This document shows positions 8,936 through 17,384 of a DNA stretch of 64,000 nt, piece after piece; position 1 is the stretch's first letter; each line of letters begins with the position of its first letter. Source of the stretch: JAFEDN01 sp963712715 (GTDB lineage: Bacteria > Pseudomonadota > Gammaproteobacteria > Coxiellales > Coxiellaceae); the NCBI GenBank assembly GCA_963712715.1, contig CAVQJI010000040.1:1-64000 (forward strand). The letters run 5' to 3'. A program made the translations under genes and the position numbers. The notes beneath the pieces were generated by a model. That model did not search any database, was not told the DNA's origin, and saw nothing but the letters and a program-made list of their open reading frames with translations.

Positions 8936-9812
8936 CTGCCAATTTTCTTAATTCTTCTTCCTGCATACCTAGCAGCTCTGCTATTTCTCCTGGCGCCTTA
9001 GGATTTGCTTTTTGAATTCTATTCAAAATACCTAAATCGAGTTGGTATTCAGCTTTTTCAGATGCGACTTTACATAATAAAGGAGCGCCAACCAGTACAA
9101 CGAACGACATGAACTGTGTGCATTTCTTTGGGTTGGAGATTTTACACGATCCCAGTAATTTCTTTTGATCACTCACTAAATTAATTTTAATTGAGGTGAG
9201 TGGGGGTATAAATATAATGGATGTGCTTGAGGCAGGTATATTTTGTAAAGCAGGTCTAAGCGGAATCATCTTATTTTCTTTCTGAGCGGGTCCAAAAAAT
9301 TTAGGAATATAGGCTTGAACCAGAGGTACTAAATCTTGAATCGGAAGAAGAACCAGGAGGTCTTTCTTCAGAATTTCAAGATAGGCTTCTTGAAGTTTAC
9401 GGTTTCTTGCAGGCAATCCCTGTAGTTTATACATGTCCTCATTGTGTTCGCCGAATTTAACACCCAGATCAAGGTTAGTGAGGGTTTGATTACCTAACAA
9501 AGTGATTGCTCCTTTATTATCATGACGGATGCCTTTTAGACTGAGACTGGAGAGTGTCTTATTATCCGCAAAAGCGGTTACCCCGCTGTTGTCAAAATGG
9601 TTGTAATCCAGCCTAAGACTAATAAGTGTTTCATTATTCGCCAAATCAATTATTCCTTTGGCGGTGATGTAGTTGCAGGATAGATTAAGGTTAGTAAGTA
9701 TCGGATTATCTGCCAAAGCAGTTGCGCCTGCGTTACGAATACTGTTTGATGATAGATCAAGGCTGGTGAGTGTCCGATTGCTTGCCAGAGCGATTGCCCC
9801 ATCTTCTTCAAT
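8898..9812 (-). CDS. Leucine-rich-repeat protein, 5' end unclear
   Basis: At least four NLR/ribonuclease-inhibitor-type leucine-rich repeats of the 'GAxALAxNxTLTxLxLxxN' kind. They are followed by about 180 residues that I do not recognise, with one hydrophobic stretch 'FMSFVVLVGAPLLCKVA'. Repeats of this type usually bind proteins and occur in effectors. The first normal start in frame is the TTG at 9716, but repeat sequence clearly continues upstream to about 9812. There the only initiator-like codon is an ATT behind a good GGGAAAGGCGG. The frame is open to about 9880 without ATG or GTG. The 5' end may be damaged. The last ten residues are encoded by a 38-bp repeat that recurs at 15105. Confidence 0.55.
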   Translation of the reverse strand: MEEDGAIALASNRTLTSLDLSSNSIRNAGATALADNPILTNLNLSCNYITAKGIIDLANNETLISLRLDYNHFDNSGVTAFADNKTLSSLSLKGIRHDNKGAITLLGNQTLTNLDLGVKFGEHNEDMYKLQGLPARNRKLQEAYLEILKKDLLVLLPIQDLVPLVQAYIPKFFGPAQKENKMIPLRPALQNIPASSTSIIFIPPLTSIKINLVSDQKKLLGSCKISNPKKCTQFMSFVVLVGAPLLCKVASEKAEYQLDLGILNRIQKANPKAPGEIAELLGMQEEELRKLAGNEVNCSIVSFQ

Positions 9813-9930
9813 CCGCCTTTCCCGATGACTGTAGGTAAAAATACTCCTATCTTTGCAATCTTTGTTTGTGTTTTTATAAATACATCACAGACGTGATAAA
9901 AAAACATGACAATTAACAAGGAGAATTTTT

Positions 9931-11358
9931 ATGCGAAAACATGATAGTAACGTTTCTAAAGAATTGAAATACGAACTTTCAGTGAAGACAAAGATTGAAA
10001 AGAGTAAAGATCAATTGGAGAACGGATTTGTTCAGCTTATGGATGATCTGTCTCAATTGGTTAAAGTATTAAATAAAATAGGTAACAAAAAGATTAATCA
10101 TCCTATTTATGAAAATGTCGTCGAAAATTGTTTGTCCGAACTATTATATACGACAGCGTGGTTGTTCAATGTAGCAGCGATTATTCAGCCGGGTTGGCTG
10201 AAAAAAAATGTCACTATTGTCGGAAATAATTTTAATAAACCCCCATTGTCTAAATTAATTTTGGAATCCAAAATGGTAAATGAATTTAGGGACTTATTTT
10301 TGAAAACTTATGATGAAATGTACGATTCCGATGAATTCATTAAGAAATTTTTTTCGACTTTAGAGGATATTTTATCTGTTGATCCTGGTTTTGTTAAAAC
10401 TTTTGAAGAAAGAGATCGGCAAAACATCATTTATAATACCTATAAATTTTTAGTATATCATAATCAAATTTATTTAAATCAGGCACATGAATACTTGTCT
10501 TATATACAGGATACTCTGTTTGTCGCTAGGGCAATTCCGGAACTTTTACATACTAATCGTGTGTCTAAAATTGCCGAAATGAAAAGTAACCTGGACTTAA
10601 AAGGAATAAACACTCAAGAAAAAAAGGATTTGGAAAATGAATTCTCTTCACTGGTAAAAAAGGAAGAAGAATACCGCAAGGAGCAAAAAGAATTTTCAGA
10701 GGTCTATGGAACAGAATACTACGAGATTAAGAAGGAAGAAAATAGCATATTTAATTTGATCTATATGAGATGCGCCTGGGAAGAGTTCTACTGTACTTTT
10801 AAATATTATTCTTCTCAATTGAATAATTTTTTAATGAATTGTATTAGCGGATACGGTGAATTTTTCCCCCAAATAATGCGAGCGATCGAATTTAATTCAT
10901 TAATGGATGATCAACCGGATGGTATTTTGGAGTACTTTGAAAAAGAGGTGATACGGGCTGTTAAAGAGCAGAATATATCCATGGATTCTGTGTTTCTCAG
11001 AAAATTATTTCATAGTTGTAGAACCTCAATGATTAAAATAGGTCAAATTTCTCAAACGGAATTGAAACCAATTCTCTCAAACGAAGATGAAAAAATCAGT
11101 ACACACCTGGTACAGACAGCTACAGCTACTCAAAAATTAGTAGAAAATATCTGTCAGGAATTTGAAAAAATTCTTGGGCATTTTAGATTAGGTTTAAAGG
11201 ATCTTCCTTCATCGGAATTGTTACAAAGTAAAATATCATTTCTGATTTCATCGAATAGAATGGCAAGTAGCTCCATGGTGGCGTCTTCAAGTTCTTCTCA
11301 TTCAGGTTCGATATCGAGTATCGCGTCATCTTCAACAGAAAAATCTTTAGAGAGGTAA
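9931..11358 (+). CDS. Unknown helical protein with Ser-rich tail, first gene of an effector-like operon
   Basis: A 475-residue protein, AT-rich and hydrophilic, probably all helical, with a coiled-coil-like Lys/Glu-rich stretch around residues 215-255. The C-terminal 40 residues are very Ser-rich ('SSSMVASSSSSHSGS'), as a flexible tail. There is no signal peptide and no domain I recognise. The ribosome-binding site AAGGAGA lies 8 bases before the ATG. The next gene starts 6 bp after the stop and the third overlaps it by 4 bp, so the three are probably one transcript. Confidence 0.65.
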   Translation: MRKHDSNVSKELKYELSVKTKIEKSKDQLENGFVQLMDDLSQLVKVLNKIGNKKINHPIYENVVENCLSELLYTTAWLFNVAAIIQPGWLKKNVTIVGNNFNKPPLSKLILESKMVNEFRDLFLKTYDEMYDSDEFIKKFFSTLEDILSVDPGFVKTFEERDRQNIIYNTYKFLVYHNQIYLNQAHEYLSYIQDTLFVARAIPELLHTNRVSKIAEMKSNLDLKGINTQEKKDLENEFSSLVKKEEEYRKEQKEFSEVYGTEYYEIKKEENSIFNLIYMRCAWEEFYCTFKYYSSQLNNFLMNCISGYGEFFPQIMRAIEFNSLMDDQPDGILEYFEKEVIRAVKEQNISMDSVFLRKLFHSCRTSMIKIGQISQTELKPILSNEDEKISTHLVQTATATQKLVENICQEFEKILGHFRLGLKDLPSSELLQSKISFLISSNRMASSSMVASSSSSHSGSISSIASSSTEKSLER

Positions 11359-11364
11359 AATGAT

Positions 11365-12003
11365 ATGAGACTAACACAAAATCCAGTACGACAATTTACT
11401 CTACTAGAAAATCCTCAAAATTCTGAAAATATTAATAATTTAAATCATATTTTAGTCCAATATAATACCGTAAAAGTCAGACTCAATCAGAGGTTAGGCG
11501 ATGATGCGGCTACCGACCCTCAGATTAGAATTTCATTTACTCAAGCTCGAAATCATTTAGATATCATATGGAATCAATGCCAAAATAATCAGGGTATTCA
11601 GGCAATAATTGGTGGTCAGTTTAATCGGGAAAGGAATTTTATAATACAGGTCGCTGCCGGTAGAAATTATGGGGCGGTTAATATAGTAGCTATGCACGCA
11701 CCACCTGCGCCAATGCCACAACCCATTCCGCCACCGCCGCCCCAGCCGGATTGTTTGACAAGAGCATTACCTTACGTGAGGGTTTTTTCTCTGTTGGTTG
11801 GAGTAGCTTCGTTGGGTTGTGGATTGGGAATAGTTACTCAGTTTTATAAAGAAGGTTTTAAACAAGCGGTTATAAAAGCCGCTTTTCCTTTAGCCATTAG
11901 CGCACTTAGTTTTATGATCTTTGGAGCTACTTATATTGATCTCAGAAGGCGTCCCGAAGGGACTTTACCCGACTTTAATCCAGAATTAGGAGGTTTGCAA
12001 TGA
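11365..12003 (+). CDS. Unknown protein with proline-rich linker and two C-terminal membrane helices
   Basis: A 212-residue protein. Residues 1-105 are soluble and unrecognised. A proline-rich linker follows ('PPAPMPQPIPPPPPQP', about 112-128). Two hydrophobic helices lie at about 140-160 and 165-190 with a short charged loop between, as a membrane hairpin. Poly-proline segments can bind SH3, WW or profilin-type modules, which would fit a host-membrane protein, but that is inference. It is the second gene of the operon; its stop overlaps the start of the ankyrin/CaaX gene (ATGA-type overlap). Confidence 0.65.
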   Translation: MRLTQNPVRQFTLLENPQNSENINNLNHILVQYNTVKVRLNQRLGDDAATDPQIRISFTQARNHLDIIWNQCQNNQGIQAIIGGQFNRERNFIIQVAAGRNYGAVNIVAMHAPPAPMPQPIPPPPPQPDCLTRALPYVRVFSLLVGVASLGCGLGIVTQFYKEGFKQAVIKAAFPLAISALSFMIFGATYIDLRRRPEGTLPDFNPELGGLQ

Positions 12004-13370
12004 AAGAAGCATTATTTGAAGCTATTGGACAACGTAATTTCATCGCGGTAGAAGATTTTTTAAGAAACGGAGCCGATGTTAATGCGGCAGATACAGGTGA
12101 AGAAACTCCCTTAATGAAGGCAGTTATGTCTAATTCAATTGAATTGGTCAGGTTAATTGTTAAATATAAACCTGATATTTTCCGAAAAAATAATCTTGGA
12201 CTGACGGCGATGGACCTTACTCAGGATATGGAGAATCAGGACGTTTTACTCCTTTTAATGTCGCCCACTTCTGTGGCAATCTCAAACGAGGAGAAATATG
12301 AGAAAATATACCAAAACCTGGACAACATGAACAAGCAAAAAGATCAATTAAAGATGAATAATATTCTTTTAGAACAAAAATTACAGAATTATTCGGTAAA
12401 AAATAGATTTGGATATCCAGAAACATTAAAGACTAAAGCTTTATATCAATTATTAATTGGTGGAATTCGTGACTCCGTGACTATCTCTAAAAAGATTTTA
12501 GATAAAGAGATTCAAAAGACAAATGATACATCGGGGATGGTTGTTAATGTGTTAACTCAAACGGCCCCTATGATTCAAGGACAGCTTGATGGAATAGTGA
12601 GTACGCTGGGTATGGCGCTGGTGATAGGTATTGCGCGTGTTTATGATTATTTTTGCAAAAGAAAAGAAAGGCTGGAAGTTAAAAGAATTAGCGATGCTTT
12701 TAGTAATGATTTCGGTAGCATTGACGATAATTTACTCGAAGATATTAGCCATGCAGTTATTTATCGCTATTATGATCAATTACATCAATTAACTTTATCG
12801 ACTACTGTTTCGCAAGGAGGACAAGAGAGGCCGGATCCCCGTCCGGGAGACGGTGTATTTGTCCTGGCCACAGCGATTATTAATAGAATAATTTCTTCCA
12901 TTATCCGTGGCCGTAATAATTTTTACCATTCTAATGGTGAGGAAATTCCCGTACCCGTTGTACAACGATGTATTCATGCTCTGTATAAAGAAATTTGGGA
13001 TGAGAAATCCTGCGCGCAAAGCTTAAAAACTGAAGAAATAAAAGAAACTGCCTGGACAGTTAAGGGAGTGTTAGACCGTACTGGCATTAAATATAGTAAT
13101 GAAAAGAATGAAGAGAGCTTTTATACTAAATCAGGTAGTACTAAACATGACAGATATGGTTTTCGTCGTGTGAGTACAGAGGGAATTCAGGAGATAGCAG
13201 AATTGAAGTTTCAACAAATCCGGGTTCTGAAGGAAGAGAAATATTCTTTGAAAAATGATTTACCCCAACGATTTATCAACGGCCAAAACAGAAAAGAGTA
13301 TCATCCTCTACCAGAGGCTGATATGGAATTTCAGGCTGAGAAATCATGCTGTCAATGTATTATACTGTAA
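12000..13370 (+). CDS. Ankyrin-repeat protein with C-terminal CaaX-like prenylation box
   Basis: A 456-residue protein. Residues 1-90 hold two to three canonical ankyrin repeats ('VEDFLRNGADVNAAD', 'ETPLMKAVMSNSIELVRLIVKY'). A coiled-coil-like stretch follows (about 100-130), then a weakly hydrophobic helix ('LGMALVIGIARVYDYF', about 205-222) and a long unrecognised region. The protein ends in SCCQCIIL, so the last four residues are Cys-Ile-Ile-Leu. This fits a CaaX box for geranylgeranylation, with extra cysteines just upstream as in palmitoylated Ras-type tails. Bacteria do not prenylate proteins, so this implies modification in a eukaryotic cell, as known for Legionella AnkB. It is the last gene of the operon and is followed by a strong terminator. 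Confidence 0.78.
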   Translation: MKEALFEAIGQRNFIAVEDFLRNGADVNAADTGEETPLMKAVMSNSIELVRLIVKYKPDIFRKNNLGLTAMDLTQDMENQDVLLLLMSPTSVAISNEEKYEKIYQNLDNMNKQKDQLKMNNILLEQKLQNYSVKNRFGYPETLKTKALYQLLIGGIRDSVTISKKILDKEIQKTNDTSGMVVNVLTQTAPMIQGQLDGIVSTLGMALVIGIARVYDYFCKRKERLEVKRISDAFSNDFGSIDDNLLEDISHAVIYRYYDQLHQLTLSTTVSQGGQERPDPRPGDGVFVLATAIINRIISSIIRGRNNFYHSNGEEIPVPVVQRCIHALYKEIWDEKSCAQSLKTEEIKETAWTVKGVLDRTGIKYSNEKNEESFYTKSGSTKHDRYGFRRVSTEGIQEIAELKFQQIRVLKEEKYSLKNDLPQRFINGQNRKEYHPLPEADMEFQAEKSCCQCIIL

Positions 13371-13377
13371 AATTTGG

Positions 13378-13402
13378 GAATAGCCCGGTTACCGGGCTAT
13401 TC
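13378..13402. terminator. Bidirectional intrinsic terminator
   Basis: A perfect 11-bp stem (GAATAGCCCGG, loop TTA) lies between the convergent ankyrin/CaaX gene and the LuxR-type gene. A T-rich run follows on the plus strand at 13411-13418. The right arm overlaps the stop codon of the minus-strand gene. Confidence 0.85.
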
Positions 13403-14041
13403 TATGGAAAATTTTTTAATCATTGCCCACATCAATTCCGCTTTATTTCGGCAATTATATTTAATTTTAGCGCGTTCAATATAAGTTTCTACAGTTTTAG
13501 GAGATATTTTTAGCTGCCGTGCAGTTTGTTTGGTTGTCAAACCCTTGCAAAGATAATGCATACACGCGGTTTCCCTCTTTGAAAGAATATTATCCTGCAT
13601 ATTTGCGGGATAATTGAAATCTTTCTCTAATTGAGTAGACGAACAATAATTTTTGGGTGAACGGGTAAAAGAGATACCTAAAATTCCCGTAACCAGCTCG
13701 TTATCGTCAAAGATGGGTATTTTATAGCTTATAAAAGTTACACTAACATTTTTTTTTAATATTCCTTCTTCGCGAACAAATACCTGTTTTTTCTGATTGA
13801 TGACCGCTCGATCATTATACACAAATTCATTGGCAATGTAATTTGGAAAGATTTCAAAATCAGAATGGCCTGCTATTTCTCCTGGCTTGTGTCCCAAACG
13901 CTCTGTGCCGTAATCATTATAGCCCAGGTAAGTGCTCTTTTTATCTTTCCAATAAACATGGCAGGGCAGAAATAGTAAGTGTTCGACAGAAACCTGGGAT
14001 ATGAAGGTTGACGACATCAAATTGGAAGCTTGCTGAATCAT
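13397..14041 (-). CDS. PAS-LuxR family transcriptional regulator
   Basis: A 214-residue regulator. The N-terminal ~125 residues form a PAS-like sensor ('GHSDFEIFPNYIANEF', 'VTFISYKIPIFDDNELVTGILGI'). The C-terminal ~65 residues are a LuxR/GerE helix-turn-helix: 'LSKRETACMHYLCKGLTTKQ' begins it and 'ISPKTVETYIERAKIKY' holds the recognition helix. It lacks a receiver domain, so it is likely controlled by ligand or redox sensing through PAS. It is divergent from a second LuxR-type gene, separated by 157 bp, which suggests mutual or shared control. Confidence 0.85.
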   Translation of the reverse strand: MIQQASNLMSSTFISQVSVEHLLFLPCHVYWKDKKSTYLGYNDYGTERLGHKPGEIAGHSDFEIFPNYIANEFVYNDRAVINQKKQVFVREEGILKKNVSVTFISYKIPIFDDNELVTGILGISFTRSPKNYCSSTQLEKDFNYPANMQDNILSKRETACMHYLCKGLTTKQTARQLKISPKTVETYIERAKIKYNCRNKAELMWAMIKKFSIE

Positions 14042-14198
14042 AATAAGACTCCTGCAATTTATACCACTTTCGATACTATCACAACCGATAGCTTACTGTA
14101 AAATAGATTTTCTGTGTCAGGATTTCTACTGACAGACTGCAATGGTGAGAGGCAATAATCTTAAGGAAGGGTGCATTTATAAACTATAGGGGGAAAAT

Positions 14199-15011
14199 AT
14201 GGTTTACAAAATTGATTTACAAGGGAGTACAGCCATTACTCTGACAAATAAGGTTGAAAAAATTTGTGCGCCGTTACGAAATCTGAATATATCAGGATTT
14301 CAATACATGCGAAGATTTCCTGATGGTAGTCGATACATTCTTTGCGATTGTCCAGAATTAATGAGATATTTCTATGAAGAATGCTTTTATCCGTTGACAT
14401 GGTATGATAATGAAAAACCGATTGCAATTTATCGATCAGGTATAGAACTTTGGCCTATTAATTCCCTTTATAATACCTCAGAACAGGAATCGTTAGCTGT
14501 TAGTATGCGTCAACTATTTAATATTACCCAAAGTATCACCTTTCTGGAAAAGCATCGCAAATATTTAGAAGTTATTCGATTTTTTTCTAATGATATTTCT
14601 ATATATCTTTTAAATTTCAGAATTCTCAGTCATTTTATATTTTATTTTTACGAAAATATGCAAAGATACCTCATTAACTCGCGGGATGAAAGTTTTATGG
14701 TTTCTATTAAAAAGGAAAATCCAGGAATTCTTGAGGATATGGAAAGATCTTTCCTGGAGTTAATTCCTATTAAAAAATATTACCTTAAAGGCGAATTTGA
14801 TCAAATCTATTTAACTCATTCGGAGAAAAATTGTCTGCACTGGTGTGTGCAGGGGAAATCATATGAAGAGACAGCGACGATACTGGGCATTAGTAGAAAA
14901 ACCGTAGAAAATAACATTCAAAAAATAAAAGAAAAGTTAGATTTTCATAAACAATCGCAGTTAGTAACTTTTGCAATTAAACAGGGGGTTTGTCATAATC
15001 ATCGTGCCTGA
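14199..15011 (+). CDS. LuxR-type transcriptional regulator with unknown sensor domain
   Basis: A 270-residue protein with a C-terminal LuxR/GerE helix-turn-helix ('LTHSEKNCLHWCVQGKSYEE', 'ISRKTVENNIQKIKEKL'). The N-terminal 195 residues could be a divergent autoinducer-type sensor fold, but the key residues of AHL-binding domains are not evident. No luxI-type synthase is in the window. A GGGGG ribosome-binding site lies about 7 bases before the ATG. It is divergent from the PAS-LuxR gene. Confidence 0.8.
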   Translation: MVYKIDLQGSTAITLTNKVEKICAPLRNLNISGFQYMRRFPDGSRYILCDCPELMRYFYEECFYPLTWYDNEKPIAIYRSGIELWPINSLYNTSEQESLAVSMRQLFNITQSITFLEKHRKYLEVIRFFSNDISIYLLNFRILSHFIFYFYENMQRYLINSRDESFMVSIKKENPGILEDMERSFLELIPIKKYYLKGEFDQIYLTHSEKNCLHWCVQGKSYEETATILGISRKTVENNIQKIKEKLDFHKQSQLVTFAIKQGVCHNHRA

Positions 15012-15104
15012 GAGTTGATACTTGCAAAATTATTCAAGGAACAAGCTGCGTCATTAAAAATTTATCAGGGGTAAGAGCCAGGCCTCAGCTTCAAAACTGT
15101 TCTC

Positions 15105-15142
15105 ACTGAAATGACACAATAGAACAGTTCACTTCATTTTTT
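15105..15142. repeat. 38-bp repeat, copy 2
   Basis: Identical to 8898-8935. In this copy it overlaps the 3' end of the dinD remnant. AACTGTTCT at 15095-15103 and AGAACAGTT at 15121-15129 form a perfect 9-bp inverted repeat around part of it, as at the tip of a mobile element or an operator. Confidence 0.7.
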
Positions 15143-15556
15143 TCTTCAAATTTTTTAACATATGAATCTCTTTTGAATTACGTCCTCCATATAACCCTTT
15201 ATATCCATGATCTTGAAATATGGCGTAGTCAAGCGGTGTTTCTATACCGGCGTCTTTAGCTGCTGCGGCCAGATACCTATTGTGCTCGCCAGTTCGTTAC
15301 GAATCGCCAAGCGTTTTTCATCCTCAGTAAGCTTGGCAAATGCTTCCCTATCTTTCATCTCCTGCCGGCGGGTCTGCAAAGCAAAATAAGTTTGTCCATT
15401 AGCAATCACTGGCTTGGACGGGTCGCCATTCTGCACGATCAGGTAGCCAGCGTATCGAGATAAACGTAGATCAGGAAGCGAACGTTTTGCTCCTGAGCCA
15501 ATATCAACCATTTCGTGGATATCCTCGAAATGGTCTTCAACCATTCGCCTGCGCAC
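15129..15556 (-). pseudogene. dinD: dinD (DNA-damage-inducible protein D) remnant
   Basis: The 104-residue open stretch 15242-15556 carries DinD/BRO-type sequence: 'VEDHFEDIHEMVDIGSGAK', 'LSRYAGYLIVQNGDP', 'GQTYFALQTRRQE'. After a frame break near 15283 the homology continues in another frame with 'RYLAAAAKDAGIETPLDYA', then 'HGYKGLYGGRN' and a stop at 15129. The N-terminal ~60 residues are missing, and the middle and C-terminal third are present or truncated. DinD is an SOS-regulated inhibitor of RecA filaments in Escherichia coli. This copy is certainly inactive. Confidence 0.8.
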
Positions 15557-15729
15557 TTTTTTGAAGAGGAAATAGCATTCGGGAATCAGAGTGATTCAAA
15601 AGAAATGAATTATCAGTTAGTATAATGACAGCCATGTAACAAAGATCCTTGTTTCGTGGTCAGCGGCCCCCGGGTGTCGCGCTTATGATTATAATCCCTT
15701 TAGAATTTAAAATGCAATCAAAAGTTTTG

Positions 15730-15851
15730 ACGTATTTTTTACATCAAACTAATATGAAGGAATTGCGCTTTAAAGCAAGAGCGGAATATGGAGAATTGCG
15801 TTTGCTTATGATCCGAAGCGGCAGGCTATAATATTAGTGGCTGGAAATATT
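15730..15851 (+). pseudogene. HigB/Gp49-type toxin remnant
   Basis: In one frame the sequence reads 'NMKELRFKARAEYGELR', then switches frame at about 15805 to 'AYDPKRQAIILVAGN'. This is the core of phage-derived Gp49-like (HigB/RelE-superfamily) toxins, 'KELRF…FAFDPKRQAILLVAGDK'. Both ends are missing and no antitoxin gene follows. The rest of 15557-15935 shows no gene. Confidence 0.65.
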
Positions 15852-15924
15852 ATCCTCCTCTCTTTTCGGTCGACTTGAGATGCGAATTCGTCGGACGATT
15901 CCTGATAAATTTGTAGTGGTAAAA

Positions 15925-15949
15925 GTGTCATTTTTTCAGGCCTGACCCC
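15925..15949. repeat. GGGGTCAGGCCTGA…TGACAC motif at the gatB stop codon
   Basis: On the minus strand it reads GGGGTCAGGCCTGAAAAAATGACAC in two parts, GGGGTCAGGCC and TGAAAAAATGACAC. It contains the gatB stop. It resembles the GGGGTCAAG ends of the palindromes at 52948 and 54744 and could be one end of a RAYT/IS200-associated element; this is inference. Confidence 0.35.
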
Positions 15950-17384
15950 CGGATAATTTTTTCTTCAGCAGTTCGTTGACCTGTTGGGGATTGGCTTTGC
16001 CGCGAGTGGCTTGCATGACTTTACCGACGAAGAAAGCGAACAGTTTGTCTTTTCCCGAGCGGAATTGAGTGACCTGTTCGGGATTATTTTGAATGATTTC
16101 GTCGATAATTTTCTCAATTGCGCCGGTATCGGTAATTTGCTTTAAACCCTGTTTTTCAATGACCGTATCCGCATCACTTTCGCCCTGCCAGATGGCTGCG
16201 AACACTTGTTTCGCGATGTTGTTGGAAATCGTGCCGTCAGCCACGCGTTTCAGCAACCCGCCTAATTGCGCGGCGCTGATCGGACTTTCGCGCAGATTTA
16301 AGTTTTCTTTATTTAACGCGGCGGCGAGTTCACCATTCACCCAGTTGGCGATAATTTTTGGAGAGGTTCCTGGGGCGTGCTGAATCGCGGCCTCAAAATA
16401 GTCAGCGGTTTCGCGCGACATTGCCAGTAAATGCGCATCATAGGGATTAAGTTGGTAGTCTTTCTGAAACCGCGCGCGTTTTTCCCAGGGTAATTCAGGG
16501 AGCGAGCTGCGAACGGTGTCGATAAAGTCCTGAGTCACGACCACCGGTAATAAATCGGGATCGGGAAAGTAGCGGTAATCGTGGGCTTCTTCCTTGCTGC
16601 GCATCGGTTTGGTGACGCCGTGTTCGGCATCATACTGACGGGTTTCCTGATTAATTTTTCCGCCCCCTTCCAGAATATCGATTTGTCGCTGGATTTCATA
16701 AATAATGGCCTGTTCAATAAACCGGAACGAATTCAGATTCTTGAGTTCAGTGCGGGTCCCCAATTTCGGGGCGCCTTTTCGTCGGATAGAGACATTCACG
16801 TCACAGCGAAACATGCCTTCCTGCATATTCGCTTCACTGACGCCTAAATAACGAATTAGATTATGCAGGGTTTTTAAATAGGCCACGGCTTCTTTAGCCG
16901 AACGGATATCCGGCTCGGATACGATTTCCAGCAACGGCGTACCGGCGCGGTTGAGGTCAATGCCGGAAACACCGGCCATGCCTTCGTGAATGGATTTACC
17001 AGCGTCTTCCTCGAGATGCGCGCGAGTGATGCCTATCTTTTTTTCAGAGCCGTCTTCCAGCACGATGGTCAAAGAACCGGGCCCTACGATGGGCAGTTCA
17101 TGCTGGCTGATCTGGTAACCTTTCGGTAAATCAGGATAGAAGTAATTCTTGCGCGCGAAAATAGAGCGGGCATTTATTTTTGCGTCAATGCTCAGGCCGA
17201 AACGAATAGCCAACACGATGGCCTGTCCATTCAGAACGGGCAGAACCCCCGGTAAACCCAAATCAATCGAGCAGGCTTGCGTATTAGGCTCGGCGCCAAA
17301 GGTGCATGGCGCACCGGAAAATATTTTTGATTTAGTGGCCAGTTGAGTATGAACCTCAAGGCCAATGACAGGTTCCCATTCCAT
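15936..17384 (-). CDS. gatB: Asp-tRNA(Asn)/Glu-tRNA(Gln) amidotransferase subunit B
   Basis: A 482-residue subunit of the GatCAB complex, which converts misacylated Glu-tRNA(Gln) or Asp-tRNA(Asn) to the correct amide. GatB binds the tRNA and carries the kinase-like activity. It starts 'EWEPVIGLEVHTQL' and has the family blocks 'SRADYFYPDLPKGYQISQ'-like at ~75-95 (here 'ARKNYFYPDLPKGYQISQ'). The GatB/YqeY helical tail occupies the C-terminal 150 residues. Length is normal. It is on the opposite strand from gatC-gatA, 1 kb away, instead of forming a gatCAB operon. The final residues 'SGGQA' and the stop fall in a repeat-like motif. Confidence 0.96.
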   Translation of the reverse strand: MEWEPVIGLEVHTQLATKSKIFSGAPCTFGAEPNTQACSIDLGLPGVLPVLNGQAIVLAIRFGLSIDAKINARSIFARKNYFYPDLPKGYQISQHELPIVGPGSLTIVLEDGSEKKIGITRAHLEEDAGKSIHEGMAGVSGIDLNRAGTPLLEIVSEPDIRSAKEAVAYLKTLHNLIRYLGVSEANMQEGMFRCDVNVSIRRKGAPKLGTRTELKNLNSFRFIEQAIIYEIQRQIDILEGGGKINQETRQYDAEHGVTKPMRSKEEAHDYRYFPDPDLLPVVVTQDFIDTVRSSLPELPWEKRARFQKDYQLNPYDAHLLAMSRETADYFEAAIQHAPGTSPKIIANWVNGELAAALNKENLNLRESPISAAQLGGLLKRVADGTISNNIAKQVFAAIWQGESDADTVIEKQGLKQITDTGAIEKIIDEIIQNNPEQVTQFRSGKDKLFAFFVGKVMQATRGKANPQQVNELLKKKLSGGQA

